From Acidobacteriaceae bacterium (lineage in GTDB: Bacteria > Acidobacteriota > Terriglobia > Terriglobales > Acidobacteriaceae): DNA of 5,465 nucleotides. The notes below the pieces were generated by a model. It searched no databases and was not told the origin of the DNA. It was given only the letters and a program-made list of their open reading frames with translations. The DNA is taken from positions 1 to 5,465 of the forward strand of contig PLST01000595.1 of assembly GCA_003164255.1 (NCBI GenBank), written 5' to 3'. Below are positions 1 to 4,738 of this stretch, piece by piece. The number at the start of each line of letters is the position of its first letter. The first letter of the stretch is position 1. The translations under genes and the position numbers were made by a program.

Positions 1-662
1 AGCTGTTTCCCAAAGCTGCGCAGGAGGCGAATCCCGGTGCAAAATCGGGGTTGAAATCGGCCGTGGAGATGCACGAAAAACTGCGGTCGGGACCGTTGGC
101 GGGGCTGCGCGTAGGGCTGCTGCACGGGCGCCTTGATGCAGACGAGAAAGAAATCATCATGCGCCGCTTTCAGCGCGGCGAGATCGACGTGCTGGTGGCC
201 ACAACGGTAATCGAGGTTGGAGTGGACGTGCCCAACGCGACGGTGATGGTGATTGAACATGCGGAACGGTTCGGGCTGGCGCAGTTGCACCAGTTGCGCG
301 GCCGAGTGGGGCGTGGTGCGGCAAAAAGCTACTGCGTCCTGATGACGGGGCCGAAGGTGACCGAACTTGCCGAGGAACGATTGAACGCGATGGTGCGCAC
401 GCAGGATGGGTTTGAACTGGCGGAGCTGGACCTGACGATGCGCGGCCCGGGCGAGTTTTTTGGAACGCGTCAGGCCGGGCTGCCGGATTTTCGCGTTGCC
501 AACCTGGTGCGCGACCGAAAACTGCTGGAGCTTGCCAAACTGGAGTCATCAAAGTTTGCCAACGAGCCTGACGCCGAATTGACGGAAGCGGAGCGCGCGC
601 GCGTATGGGCACGCCTGAAGGAATCGTGGCAGCGCCGCTACGGGCTGGTGGAAGCTGGTTAA
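1..662 (+). CDS. recG: ATP-dependent DNA helicase RecG, C-terminal part (5' truncated by window edge)
   Basis: RecG is a superfamily 2 double-strand DNA translocase that remodels stalled replication forks and Holliday junctions in the cytoplasm. About 219 C-terminal codons are visible, read from position 3; the gene enters from the left edge, so the internal TTG at 51 is not a start. Visible landmarks are a VGLLHGRL segment, helicase motif V (ATTVIEVGVDVP, 198-233), motif VI (QLHQLRGRVGRG, 282-317) and the RecG/Mfd-type TRG region (DGFELAELDL...RGPGEFFGTRQAG, 408-476) that couples ATP hydrolysis to translocation. The reading frame is intact to a TAA at 660-662. The missing N-terminal part should hold the wedge domain and motifs I-III. 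Mfd shares the helicase and TRG regions, but the pattern GPGEFFGTRQAG followed by a short tail fits RecG better. The gene converges on the minus-strand gene ending at 813. Confidence 0.95.
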   Translation, partial: LFPKAAQEANPGAKSGLKSAVEMHEKLRSGPLAGLRVGLLHGRLDADEKEIIMRRFQRGEIDVLVATTVIEVGVDVPNATVMVIEHAERFGLAQLHQLRGRVGRGAAKSYCVLMTGPKVTELAEERLNAMVRTQDGFELAELDLTMRGPGEFFGTRQAGLPDFRVANLVRDRKLLELAKLESSKFANEPDAELTEAERARVWARLKESWQRRYGLVEAG

Positions 663-669
663 CAGGCAG

Positions 670-789
670 TTCTCACAGGCTGCGCAGCAACACAGAATTC
701 AGCGTCTGGCGAGGCATCTGAGGGCCGGGAGGCCCTCAGGACAGCCGATCAGGAGACACGGCGCTACAATTTTCTACGACCTGTGAGAA
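670..789. repeat. 10-bp perfect inverted repeat enclosing a hairpin
   Basis: TTCTCACAGG at 670-679 is the exact reverse complement of CCTGTGAGAA at 780-789. The arms bound a 120-nt segment that begins 8 nt after the recG stop and ends 24 nt before the stop of the convergent gene. Inside lie the palindrome CTGCGCAG (680-687) and the perfect hairpin at 718-739. It could be a convergent terminator region, a folded RNA or a remnant of a small non-autonomous mobile element. The sequence alone does not decide between these. No flanking target-site duplication was seen. Confidence 0.5.
718..739. terminator. Possible bidirectional terminator hairpin between convergent genes
   Basis: CTGAGGGCC (718-726), loop GGGA, then GGCCCTCAG (731-739) form a perfect 9-bp GC-rich stem with a tetraloop. 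It lies between the convergent 3' ends of recG and the minus-strand hypothetical gene, where a shared terminator is expected. Neither strand shows a U-tract after the stem, so it is not a classical intrinsic terminator. It may pause polymerase or protect 3' ends instead. Confidence 0.45.
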
Positions 790-812
790 ATGCGGGTTGA
801 CGGGCGGCCTGC

Positions 813-1205
813 TCAGGCGGACTCAAAGAAGCGTTGATTGCGTGCGAGGTTAATCGGATACGTCTGGATTTCAAGATCGATGCTGGCAATCTCATCGCCG
901 CAAGACCGTCGGTTGCTGCAGGTGCACTGGCAAAGCTCAGTAAAACGGATGTGGCCGTTCTGGCTGAGTTCCAGTCCGGCGGCGATGAGCACGCTGTAGA
1001 CGTCAACGCAGACCTGGCGCTCAAACTCGAAGAGCATGTTGATGGTTCCGGTATCGTTTGCTCCGCGGCTGAGCACCCATCCGCCGCAGCCCAGGATCGC
1101 GCCGGTGAGGGTCTGGACCAACCTGCCCGGCTCTTCAACGGAGACGGCCTTCATTTGCAATGCCCATGGAATGCTCATCGATTGCCCAGCTTCGTTGGCC
1201 ATCAT
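813..1205 (-). CDS. Conserved-looking hypothetical protein, ACT/ferredoxin-like fold with Cys cluster
   Basis: A 130-residue protein is read from ATG 1205 to TGA at 815-813. The start is chosen because GAGG lies 6 nt upstream; a second ATG follows immediately. No function is recognised. From about residue 14 the pattern reads strand (LQMKAVSVEE), helix (RLVQTLTGAILGCGG), strand (WVLSRGAND), strand (GTINMLFEFE), helix (VCVDVYSVLIAAGLEL), strand (HIRFTELCQC). This matches the order of an ACT or ferredoxin-like sandwich, often used to bind small ligands. Cysteines follow at residues 92, 94, 96 and 102 (CQCTC then C), with others at 40 and 66, so metal binding or redox sensing is possible. There is no signal peptide or membrane segment, so it is probably cytoplasmic. 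It diverges from acpS and converges with recG. The same frame stays open upstream, and ATG 1343 would add 46 residues, but no ribosome binding site precedes it. Confidence 0.72.
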   Translation of the reverse strand: MMANEAGQSMSIPWALQMKAVSVEEPGRLVQTLTGAILGCGGWVLSRGANDTGTINMLFEFERQVCVDVYSVLIAAGLELSQNGHIRFTELCQCTCSNRRSCGDEIASIDLEIQTYPINLARNQRFFESA

Positions 1206-1446
1206 AGTGCGCCTCACAGGGTGCTTATCGGAGGCGGGGAGGATGGAATCAAGTCTGTTCCGGAGTTGAACGGCGCCTGACCGGCTTTGAGACAGACGGC
1301 CAAGCCCAAGCAGGTCAATGGCTTTTGAAAGGCCTTTGGCCATGAGAGCCGATGTTACCCGCGGGTCATGGCGCGATGCCAAAACGGAGCAACGGGGCGC
1401 TAAGAGACGCCCAAAAAGAAGAGAAATGTTGTAGTTTGTAAGGAAG
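1206..1446. promoter_or_regulatory. Divergent intergenic region with two 10-bp palindromes
   Basis: This 241-bp gap must hold the promoters of the minus-strand hypothetical gene and of acpS. No convincing -35/-10 pair was found for either. It contains the perfect palindromes AAAGGCCTTT (1328-1337) and ACCCGCGGGT (1357-1366), a 7-bp inverted repeat GCCATGA/TCATGGC (1339-1345 and 1366-1372), and a small stem GGGCG/CGCCC (1395-1399 and 1408-1412). These may be operator sites. If the hypothetical gene really starts at 1343, part of this region is coding. Confidence 0.35.
1212..1215 (-). promoter_or_regulatory. Shine-Dalgarno GAGG of the minus-strand hypothetical gene
   Basis: GAGG on the minus strand lies 6 nt before ATG 1205. 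This good spacing decides the start codon in a frame that remains open far upstream. Confidence 0.6.
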
Positions 1447-1860
1447 ATGATCATTGGCTCGGGAATCGATCTGGTCGAGATCCGCCGCATCAAGCGCTCC
1501 ATTGATCGGTATGGAAGCCGCTTTCTGAACCGGGTGTACACGGGAGCGGAGCAGGCGTACTGCCTGCGGAAGCGCAACTCAGCCGAGAGTTTTGCCGCCA
1601 GATTTGCCGCCAAAGAGGCCGCAGCCAAGGCATTGGGCACGGGGATCAGCTACGGGGTGAACTGGCTGGAGTTTGAAGTGGTTCGGGAGCCGAGCGGAAG
1701 GCCGAGCATCAAGTTCCACGGACGGGCAGCCGAGATCGCCGCGCGGATGGGTTTTTCCTCAGTTGCGCTGTCACTGACTCATACGGCTGAACTTGCGTCG
1801 GCGAGCGTGGTTCTGGAACGTGGAAATTTGAGCGGTTTCGATTCAAGTGTCGCGGATTGA
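1447..1860 (+). CDS. acpS: Holo-[acyl-carrier-protein] synthase (4'-phosphopantetheinyl transferase)
   Basis: AcpS moves 4'-phosphopantetheine from CoA to the conserved serine of apo-ACP, activating the carrier for fatty acid synthesis in the cytoplasm. The 137-residue product opens with MIIGSGIDLVEI, where Asp8 is the Mg-binding aspartate, and carries FAARFAAKEAAAKALGTGI, where Glu57 is the second metal ligand. WLEFEV, SGRP and the C-terminal SLTHT strand also fit the family. The ATG is fixed by this N-terminus, although the upstream AAGGAAG runs directly into it, leaving only 2-3 nt of spacing. Family members usually end close to the VVLE strand. Here about 12 further residues (GNLSGFDSSVAD) follow, and their codons overlap the left arm of a 14-bp inverted repeat. 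The gene stands alone, divergent from the hypothetical gene and 156 bp before the MCE gene, from which a hairpin separates it. Confidence 0.96.
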   Translation: MIIGSGIDLVEIRRIKRSIDRYGSRFLNRVYTGAEQAYCLRKRNSAESFAARFAAKEAAAKALGTGISYGVNWLEFEVVREPSGRPSIKFHGRAAEIAARMGFSSVALSLTHTAELASASVVLERGNLSGFDSSVAD

Positions 1861-1940
1861 AAATCATGCCAGGTGGCATTTTCTTGAGAAAAATGCCACT
1901 TGGCCTCTTCGTCTCTGTAAGATGCAGAATCGAAACCGCT
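1831..1940. repeat. 14-bp perfect inverted repeat spanning the acpS 3' end, enclosing a hairpin
   Basis: AGCGGTTTCGATTC (1831-1844) is the exact reverse complement of GAATCGAAACCGCT (1927-1940). The left arm encodes AcpS residues 129-133 and the right arm is intergenic. The 82 nt between them contain the acpS stop, a small GATT/AATC stem (1855-1865) and the strong 15-bp hairpin at 1868-1904. Transcribed, the segment could fold into a long stem topped by that hairpin. It could be a composite terminator, a structured RNA or a MITE/REP-like palindromic element that inserted at the end of acpS. No target-site duplication was seen. Confidence 0.65.
1868..1904. terminator. Strong hairpin after acpS, probable terminator or part of a palindromic element
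   Basis: GCCAGGTGGCATTTT (1868-1882) pairs with AAAATGCCACTTGGC (1890-1904) through 15 bp including one G-U pair, with a 7-nt loop. It begins 7 nt after the acpS stop. The following CTCTTCGTCTCTG is pyrimidine-rich but is not a U-tract. The stem is nearly symmetrical, so it could act on either strand. Confidence 0.55.
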
Positions 1941-1949
1941 GTGGGGCAG

Positions 1950-1978
1950 TCAATTTAGTCCCCTGCTTCTGGTATCCT
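1950..1978 (+). promoter_or_regulatory. Weak promoter candidate upstream of the MCE gene
   Basis: TATCCT at 1973-1978 resembles a -10 box and sits about 40 nt before the GTG start. The only -35-like hexamer at 17-bp spacing is TCAATT (1950-1955), a poor match. It is listed because the hairpin after acpS suggests the MCE gene needs its own promoter. Confidence 0.2.
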
Positions 1979-2005
1979 CAAGGCGTCTGCTGCATCCATT
2001 GTGTA

Positions 2006-2012
2006 AGAGGAG
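2006..2012 (+). promoter_or_regulatory. Shine-Dalgarno AGAGGAG that selects GTG 2017
   Basis: AGAGGAG ends 4 nt before GTG 2017 and is the strongest ribosome-binding match nearby. It overlaps the codons that an upstream TTG start at 1999 would use, so it argues for the GTG. Confidence 0.75.
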
Positions 2013-2016
2013 ATCC

Positions 2017-3093
2017 GTGCCAAGCCGCAAAGAGATACAGTGGTCGCAACTGAGAGTGGGAGCGCTGGTGCTGTTGGCCACGGCCGTACTGGTCGGGCTG
2101 ATCTTTCTGATGTCAGGAACCACTGGGGGGTTGTTTTCCCGGAAGATTGACCTGCGTTGCTATTTTCGTAACGCCGCCGGGCTGAAGGACGGCGCCCCGG
2201 TGTCACTGCAAGGGGTGACGATTGGCAACGTGCAGCACGTTCGGATTGTGCCGGATCGCACTCCGACCTCGGTCGAAGTGACGATGAAGGTCGATCACAA
2301 GTATCTGAAGGACCTGCACATTGACTCGACGGCGGCCATTGCGCAGGCGGGCGTTCTGGGCGACAGCTTTGTGGATATCGACTCGACCCATGCGGTTGGG
2401 CCACCGCCGGTGAACAACGCGGAGTTGCAGTCGTCGGACATCCCGGGAATCCAAGACGTGATCAGGACCAGCCAGGTTTCAATCGAGGAGGCTAACCGGC
2501 TGATCCGCAAGATCCAGGTGCTGACTGATACGCTCAATACGAACCGGGGCACGGTGGGCGAGCTGATCAACGATCCGCAGATGGCGAGAAAGATTTCGCA
2601 GATCACGAATGACCTGGGAACGATCACGGCTGCCATTTCATCGGGCAAGGGGACGATCGGCAAGATGGTGAACGACGACACGATGTATACGCGCTTGAAT
2701 GCGACGCTCGACCATGTGAACAGCATTACCGCCCAGATCGACTCCGGCCAGGGCAGCGCAGGAAAGCTGCTGAAGGACAATTCCCTTTACGACAATCTGA
2801 ATTCGGCTGTGACGAATGCCAACCAGCTGGTGACGAAGGTCAACTCCGGCAAGGGCGCACTGGGCAAACTGACCAATGACCCCGAGGTTGCTCAGAAACT
2901 CGACAACATCGTCACGAATCTGGATGTGCTGCTGAAGGGCGTGAAAGAGGGCAAGGGGACGCTGGGACAACTGGCCGAGAACCGGTCACTTTTCGACAAT
3001 GCAGACCATGCCGCCGACTCGGCTAACAAGCTGATCACCGACATGCGCAACGACCCCAAGAAGTACCTCGTGATCCGTCTGAAGCTGTTCTAA
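2017..3093 (+). CDS. MCE/MlaD family protein with five 34-residue C-terminal repeats
   Basis: MCE proteins are membrane-anchored, periplasm-facing lipid-binding subunits, usually partners of an MlaE-type permease and MlaF-type ATPase in phospholipid or hydrophobic substrate transport between membranes. From GTG 2017 the product has 358 residues: a short basic N-terminus, one membrane anchor (about 13-33), then an MCE domain (about 44-121) with the typical LKDGAPVSLQGVTIGNV and GVLGDSFVDI strands. After a linker, five tandem repeats of exactly 34 residues cover 176-345 (2542-3051). Their consensus is GKGT-G-L-ND---Y--LN followed by a heptad-like helix, so a long helical or barrel-lining tail is likely. 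The C-terminus DPKKYLVIRLKLF fits MCE proteins of this type. No permease or ATPase gene is next to it here. The GTG start is chosen for its Shine-Dalgarno; TTG 1999 would add six residues. Confidence 0.92.
   Translation: MPSRKEIQWSQLRVGALVLLATAVLVGLIFLMSGTTGGLFSRKIDLRCYFRNAAGLKDGAPVSLQGVTIGNVQHVRIVPDRTPTSVEVTMKVDHKYLKDLHIDSTAAIAQAGVLGDSFVDIDSTHAVGPPPVNNAELQSSDIPGIQDVIRTSQVSIEEANRLIRKIQVLTDTLNTNRGTVGELINDPQMARKISQITNDLGTITAAISSGKGTIGKMVNDDTMYTRLNATLDHVNSITAQIDSGQGSAGKLLKDNSLYDNLNSAVTNANQLVTKVNSGKGALGKLTNDPEVAQKLDNIVTNLDVLLKGVKEGKGTLGQLAENRSLFDNADHAADSANKLITDMRNDPKKYLVIRLKLF
2542..3051 (+). repeat. Five tandem 102-bp (34-codon) repeats in the MCE gene
   Basis: The units start at 2542, 2644, 2746, 2848 and 2950. 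At protein level they begin NRGTVGEL, GKGTIGKM, GQGSAGKL, GKGALGKL and GKGTLGQL, with no length variation. DNA identity between units is only partial, apart from shared stretches such as GGCAAGGGGACG, so the repeats are old and held by selection on protein structure. They are not a recent slippage array. Confidence 0.9.
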
Positions 3094-3167
3094 TGCAGCA
3101 GTCGTTCATTCTTGATCCCAGAGCTTTCAAGCACAGCTAAGCGCAGTTTCTTCCCCCGGAGGCCTTC

Positions 3168-3812
3168 ATGTACCCAAAGGTCCTTGTTGTTCTGGCAGCG
3201 GTGTGCCTCGCTGTCACTCTTCTTGCCGTTACCTTTGCATCGCACACTTCAAAAGCGGTCCTGGCTGCATCAACTGCTACGCCTGCTTACACCGAGAGCG
3301 GCGATATGCTGCCGCCCGGGGACTATCGCGGGTGGATCTTTCTCAGTTCAGGGATCGATATGAACTATTTTCCGAAGGCTGCGGGGATGGAGGACCACTC
3401 AACGTTCGACAACGTCTTCGTGAACCCGGAGGCGTACAGGAGCTTTCTGAACACGGGCACGTGGCCTGACAAGACGGTGATGGTGATTGAAGGGCGCGAG
3501 GCGGCGAGCAAGGGATCGATCAACAAGAGCGGGCATTTTCAGAGCGGCGGCGTGATGGGGATGGAAGTGCACGTGAAGGACGAAGCGCGGTTCCCGGGCA
3601 AGTGGGCGTTTTTCTCGTTCGATCCGCCGAGCGGAAATGGAACGCTGATTCCGCAGGGAGCGCCTTGCTATAGCTGCCATGTGGCGCATGCGGCGGTCGA
3701 TACGACGTTCGTGCAGTTTTATCCGACGCTGCTGCCGGTGGCGACGGCGAAGGGTACGCTCAGCAAGGCGTTTCTCGATGAAGAGGCTGCGCGGAGCGCT
3801 GCTGGAAAGTAG
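3168..3812 (+). CDS. Cytochrome P460-family c-type heme protein, exported
   Basis: The family includes hydroxylamine-oxidising cytochrome P460 and NO-binding cytochrome c'-beta, which are periplasmic mono-heme proteins. The 214-residue precursor begins with a hydrophobic signal sequence (about 1-33, possible cleavage near VLA-A). The mature part has DYRGWIFLSSGI (52-63), FDNVFVNPEAYRSFLNTGTWP (80-100), GKWAFFSF (144-151), the heme motif CYSCH (167-171) and FVQFYPTLLP (181-190), all in P460 order. His171 is the expected axial ligand. Aligned by eye to Nitrosomonas europaea P460 from memory, the heme-cross-linking Lys70 corresponds to Ile107 here, so a true P460 cofactor is unlikely and a c'-beta-like or other role is more probable. 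ATG 3168 has GGAGG 5 nt upstream. It lies 74 bp after the MCE gene on the same strand and could share its transcript. Its substrate is unknown. Confidence 0.9.
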   Translation: MYPKVLVVLAAVCLAVTLLAVTFASHTSKAVLAASTATPAYTESGDMLPPGDYRGWIFLSSGIDMNYFPKAAGMEDHSTFDNVFVNPEAYRSFLNTGTWPDKTVMVIEGREAASKGSINKSGHFQSGGVMGMEVHVKDEARFPGKWAFFSFDPPSGNGTLIPQGAPCYSCHVAHAAVDTTFVQFYPTLLPVATAKGTLSKAFLDEEAARSAAGK

Positions 3813-3823
3813 GATCGGGAAGC

Positions 3824-4738
3824 TTAGAGGGCTGACGATCCGCGGAACGTGCGCCAGAATTCAATGAAGCCTTTGAGCCGGGCGATGTGAAAGAAGTCGC
3901 TTGCAACGAAGTACAGGATTGTTGAAGTCAGGACCGCGAAGTGAAGGGCGTCGCTGCCCAGTTCATCGCTGAAGGGCAGAGGCGCGGCGGAAAAGACCAT
4001 TGCGAGAACGATGAGCATGAGTTTCACGATGCCCATGACCAGGTTGGTCTCAGCCAGCTTGCTGGTGAAGGGTTTTCCGAGGCGCAGGCTTTGTCCTAAA
4101 GCGGAGATTGCGGAGCGGTCCTCAAGCAGCATGAGCAGAGGCGCAATGGAGAGCGCCCAACTGGTGAGCGCCCATAGCGTGTAGAAGGCGAGCGAAAGGG
4201 TGATTACCCAGGCGGCGTAGCCAACCAGGTCGGGATCTCCTGTAGCGGTGATGTGGGTGACTGCCACCCATTGCATGGATCGGAACCAGAGCCAGCATGT
4301 GAGGGCGAGAAGCGCAAGCCACGCGGCCTGCAACGCGATCATGGGTGTGGGCCGAAAACGGAGACGAGGATCGATGCGCTTGAGGACCAGGTTTCGTCCT
4401 ACGCCGGAGATGACGACCCAGACGATAGCGGCTGAGGGAACGAGCCAGCGGAGGACAGCGAGCACGGGCGACCGATAGTAGGCGACCACATTGGCGAGCT
4501 GTACGATGGCGACCCAGGGATTTTGCGGATCGATGGAATTGAACCCTGAAGACTCGACAGGAAATGCGGCAACGATCTGCTGCGCCTGCCGCCAGCAGAC
4601 GAGGAGCAGGGGAATTCCAAAGAGCCAGCGCCAGGCAACCTCAAGAACGGTTAGCGATGGTCTTCGGAAGGCCCAGCCCATGAAGCCGACCAGCGACTGC
4701 GTGCCACGCAAGGGCGCGGACGGTGCGAGGGCGGTCAT
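3824..4738 (-). CDS. Multi-spanning membrane protein of unknown function, coupled to leuS
   Basis: A 304-residue integral membrane protein that I do not recognise as a named family. Hydrophobic segments occur near residues 31-49, 94-113, 133-152, 172-206 (possibly two helices), 232-251 and 265-283, giving about six or seven helices and no signal peptide motif. Between the last segments there is a charged, probably cytoplasmic loop (LEDRSAISALGQSLRLGKPFTSKLAETN, split here only by function) of the kind seen in glycerophosphoryl-diester or DUF975-like membrane proteins, but that link is weak. ATG 4738 is chosen because it overlaps the leuS stop as ATGA and has GGTGG 4 nt upstream. The frame stays open to 5002 only as a shadow of leuS, with an Arg/Ser-rich translation. 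It is probably co-transcribed and translationally coupled with leuS. Its stop lies 11 bp from that of the converging cytochrome gene, with no clear terminator between. Confidence 0.8.
   Translation of the reverse strand: MTALAPSAPLRGTQSLVGFMGWAFRRPSLTVLEVAWRWLFGIPLLLVCWRQAQQIVAAFPVESSGFNSIDPQNPWVAIVQLANVVAYYRSPVLAVLRWLVPSAAIVWVVISGVGRNLVLKRIDPRLRFRPTPMIALQAAWLALLALTCWLWFRSMQWVAVTHITATGDPDLVGYAAWVITLSLAFYTLWALTSWALSIAPLLMLLEDRSAISALGQSLRLGKPFTSKLAETNLVMGIVKLMLIVLAMVFSAAPLPFSDELGSDALHFAVLTSTILYFVASDFFHIARLKGFIEFWRTFRGSSAL
4735..4738 (-). promoter_or_regulatory. ATGA start-stop overlap coupling leuS to the membrane protein gene
   Basis: On the minus strand the leuS stop TGA (4737-4735) and the next start ATG (4738-4736) share two bases. 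With GGTGG at 4747-4743, this is the usual arrangement for reinitiation by ribosomes finishing leuS. Confidence 0.8.

Noticed and set aside
157..612. Minus-strand open frame inside recG
   Set aside because: Arg/Pro/Ala-rich translation and full overlap with conserved recG motifs mark it as a shadow.
834..1280. Plus-strand open frame opposite the hypothetical gene
   Set aside because: It is antisense to a more protein-like minus-strand frame with a good ribosome binding site, and shows no recognisable motif.
1395..1412. GGGCG/CGCCC stem followed by AAAAA as a terminator
   Set aside because: The stem is only 5 bp with an 8-nt loop. The run after it is A on the plus strand, and on the minus strand no T-tract follows the stem.
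1206..1640. Upstream extension of the minus-strand hypothetical gene, up to 145 more residues
   Set aside because: The part beyond 1447 is antisense to acpS, which is certain. ATG 1205 has a good Shine-Dalgarno site. Only the shorter extension from ATG 1343 remains possible, and it lacks a ribosome binding site.
1999..2016. TTG start six codons upstream of the MCE gene GTG
   Set aside because: The best Shine-Dalgarno lies within these codons, just before GTG 2017, and the product from the GTG begins MPSRKEIQWSQLRVG as expected for this type of protein.
1955..2970. Several minus-strand open frames inside the MCE gene
   Set aside because: They mirror the repeat codons of the MCE gene and have no recognisable domains of their own.
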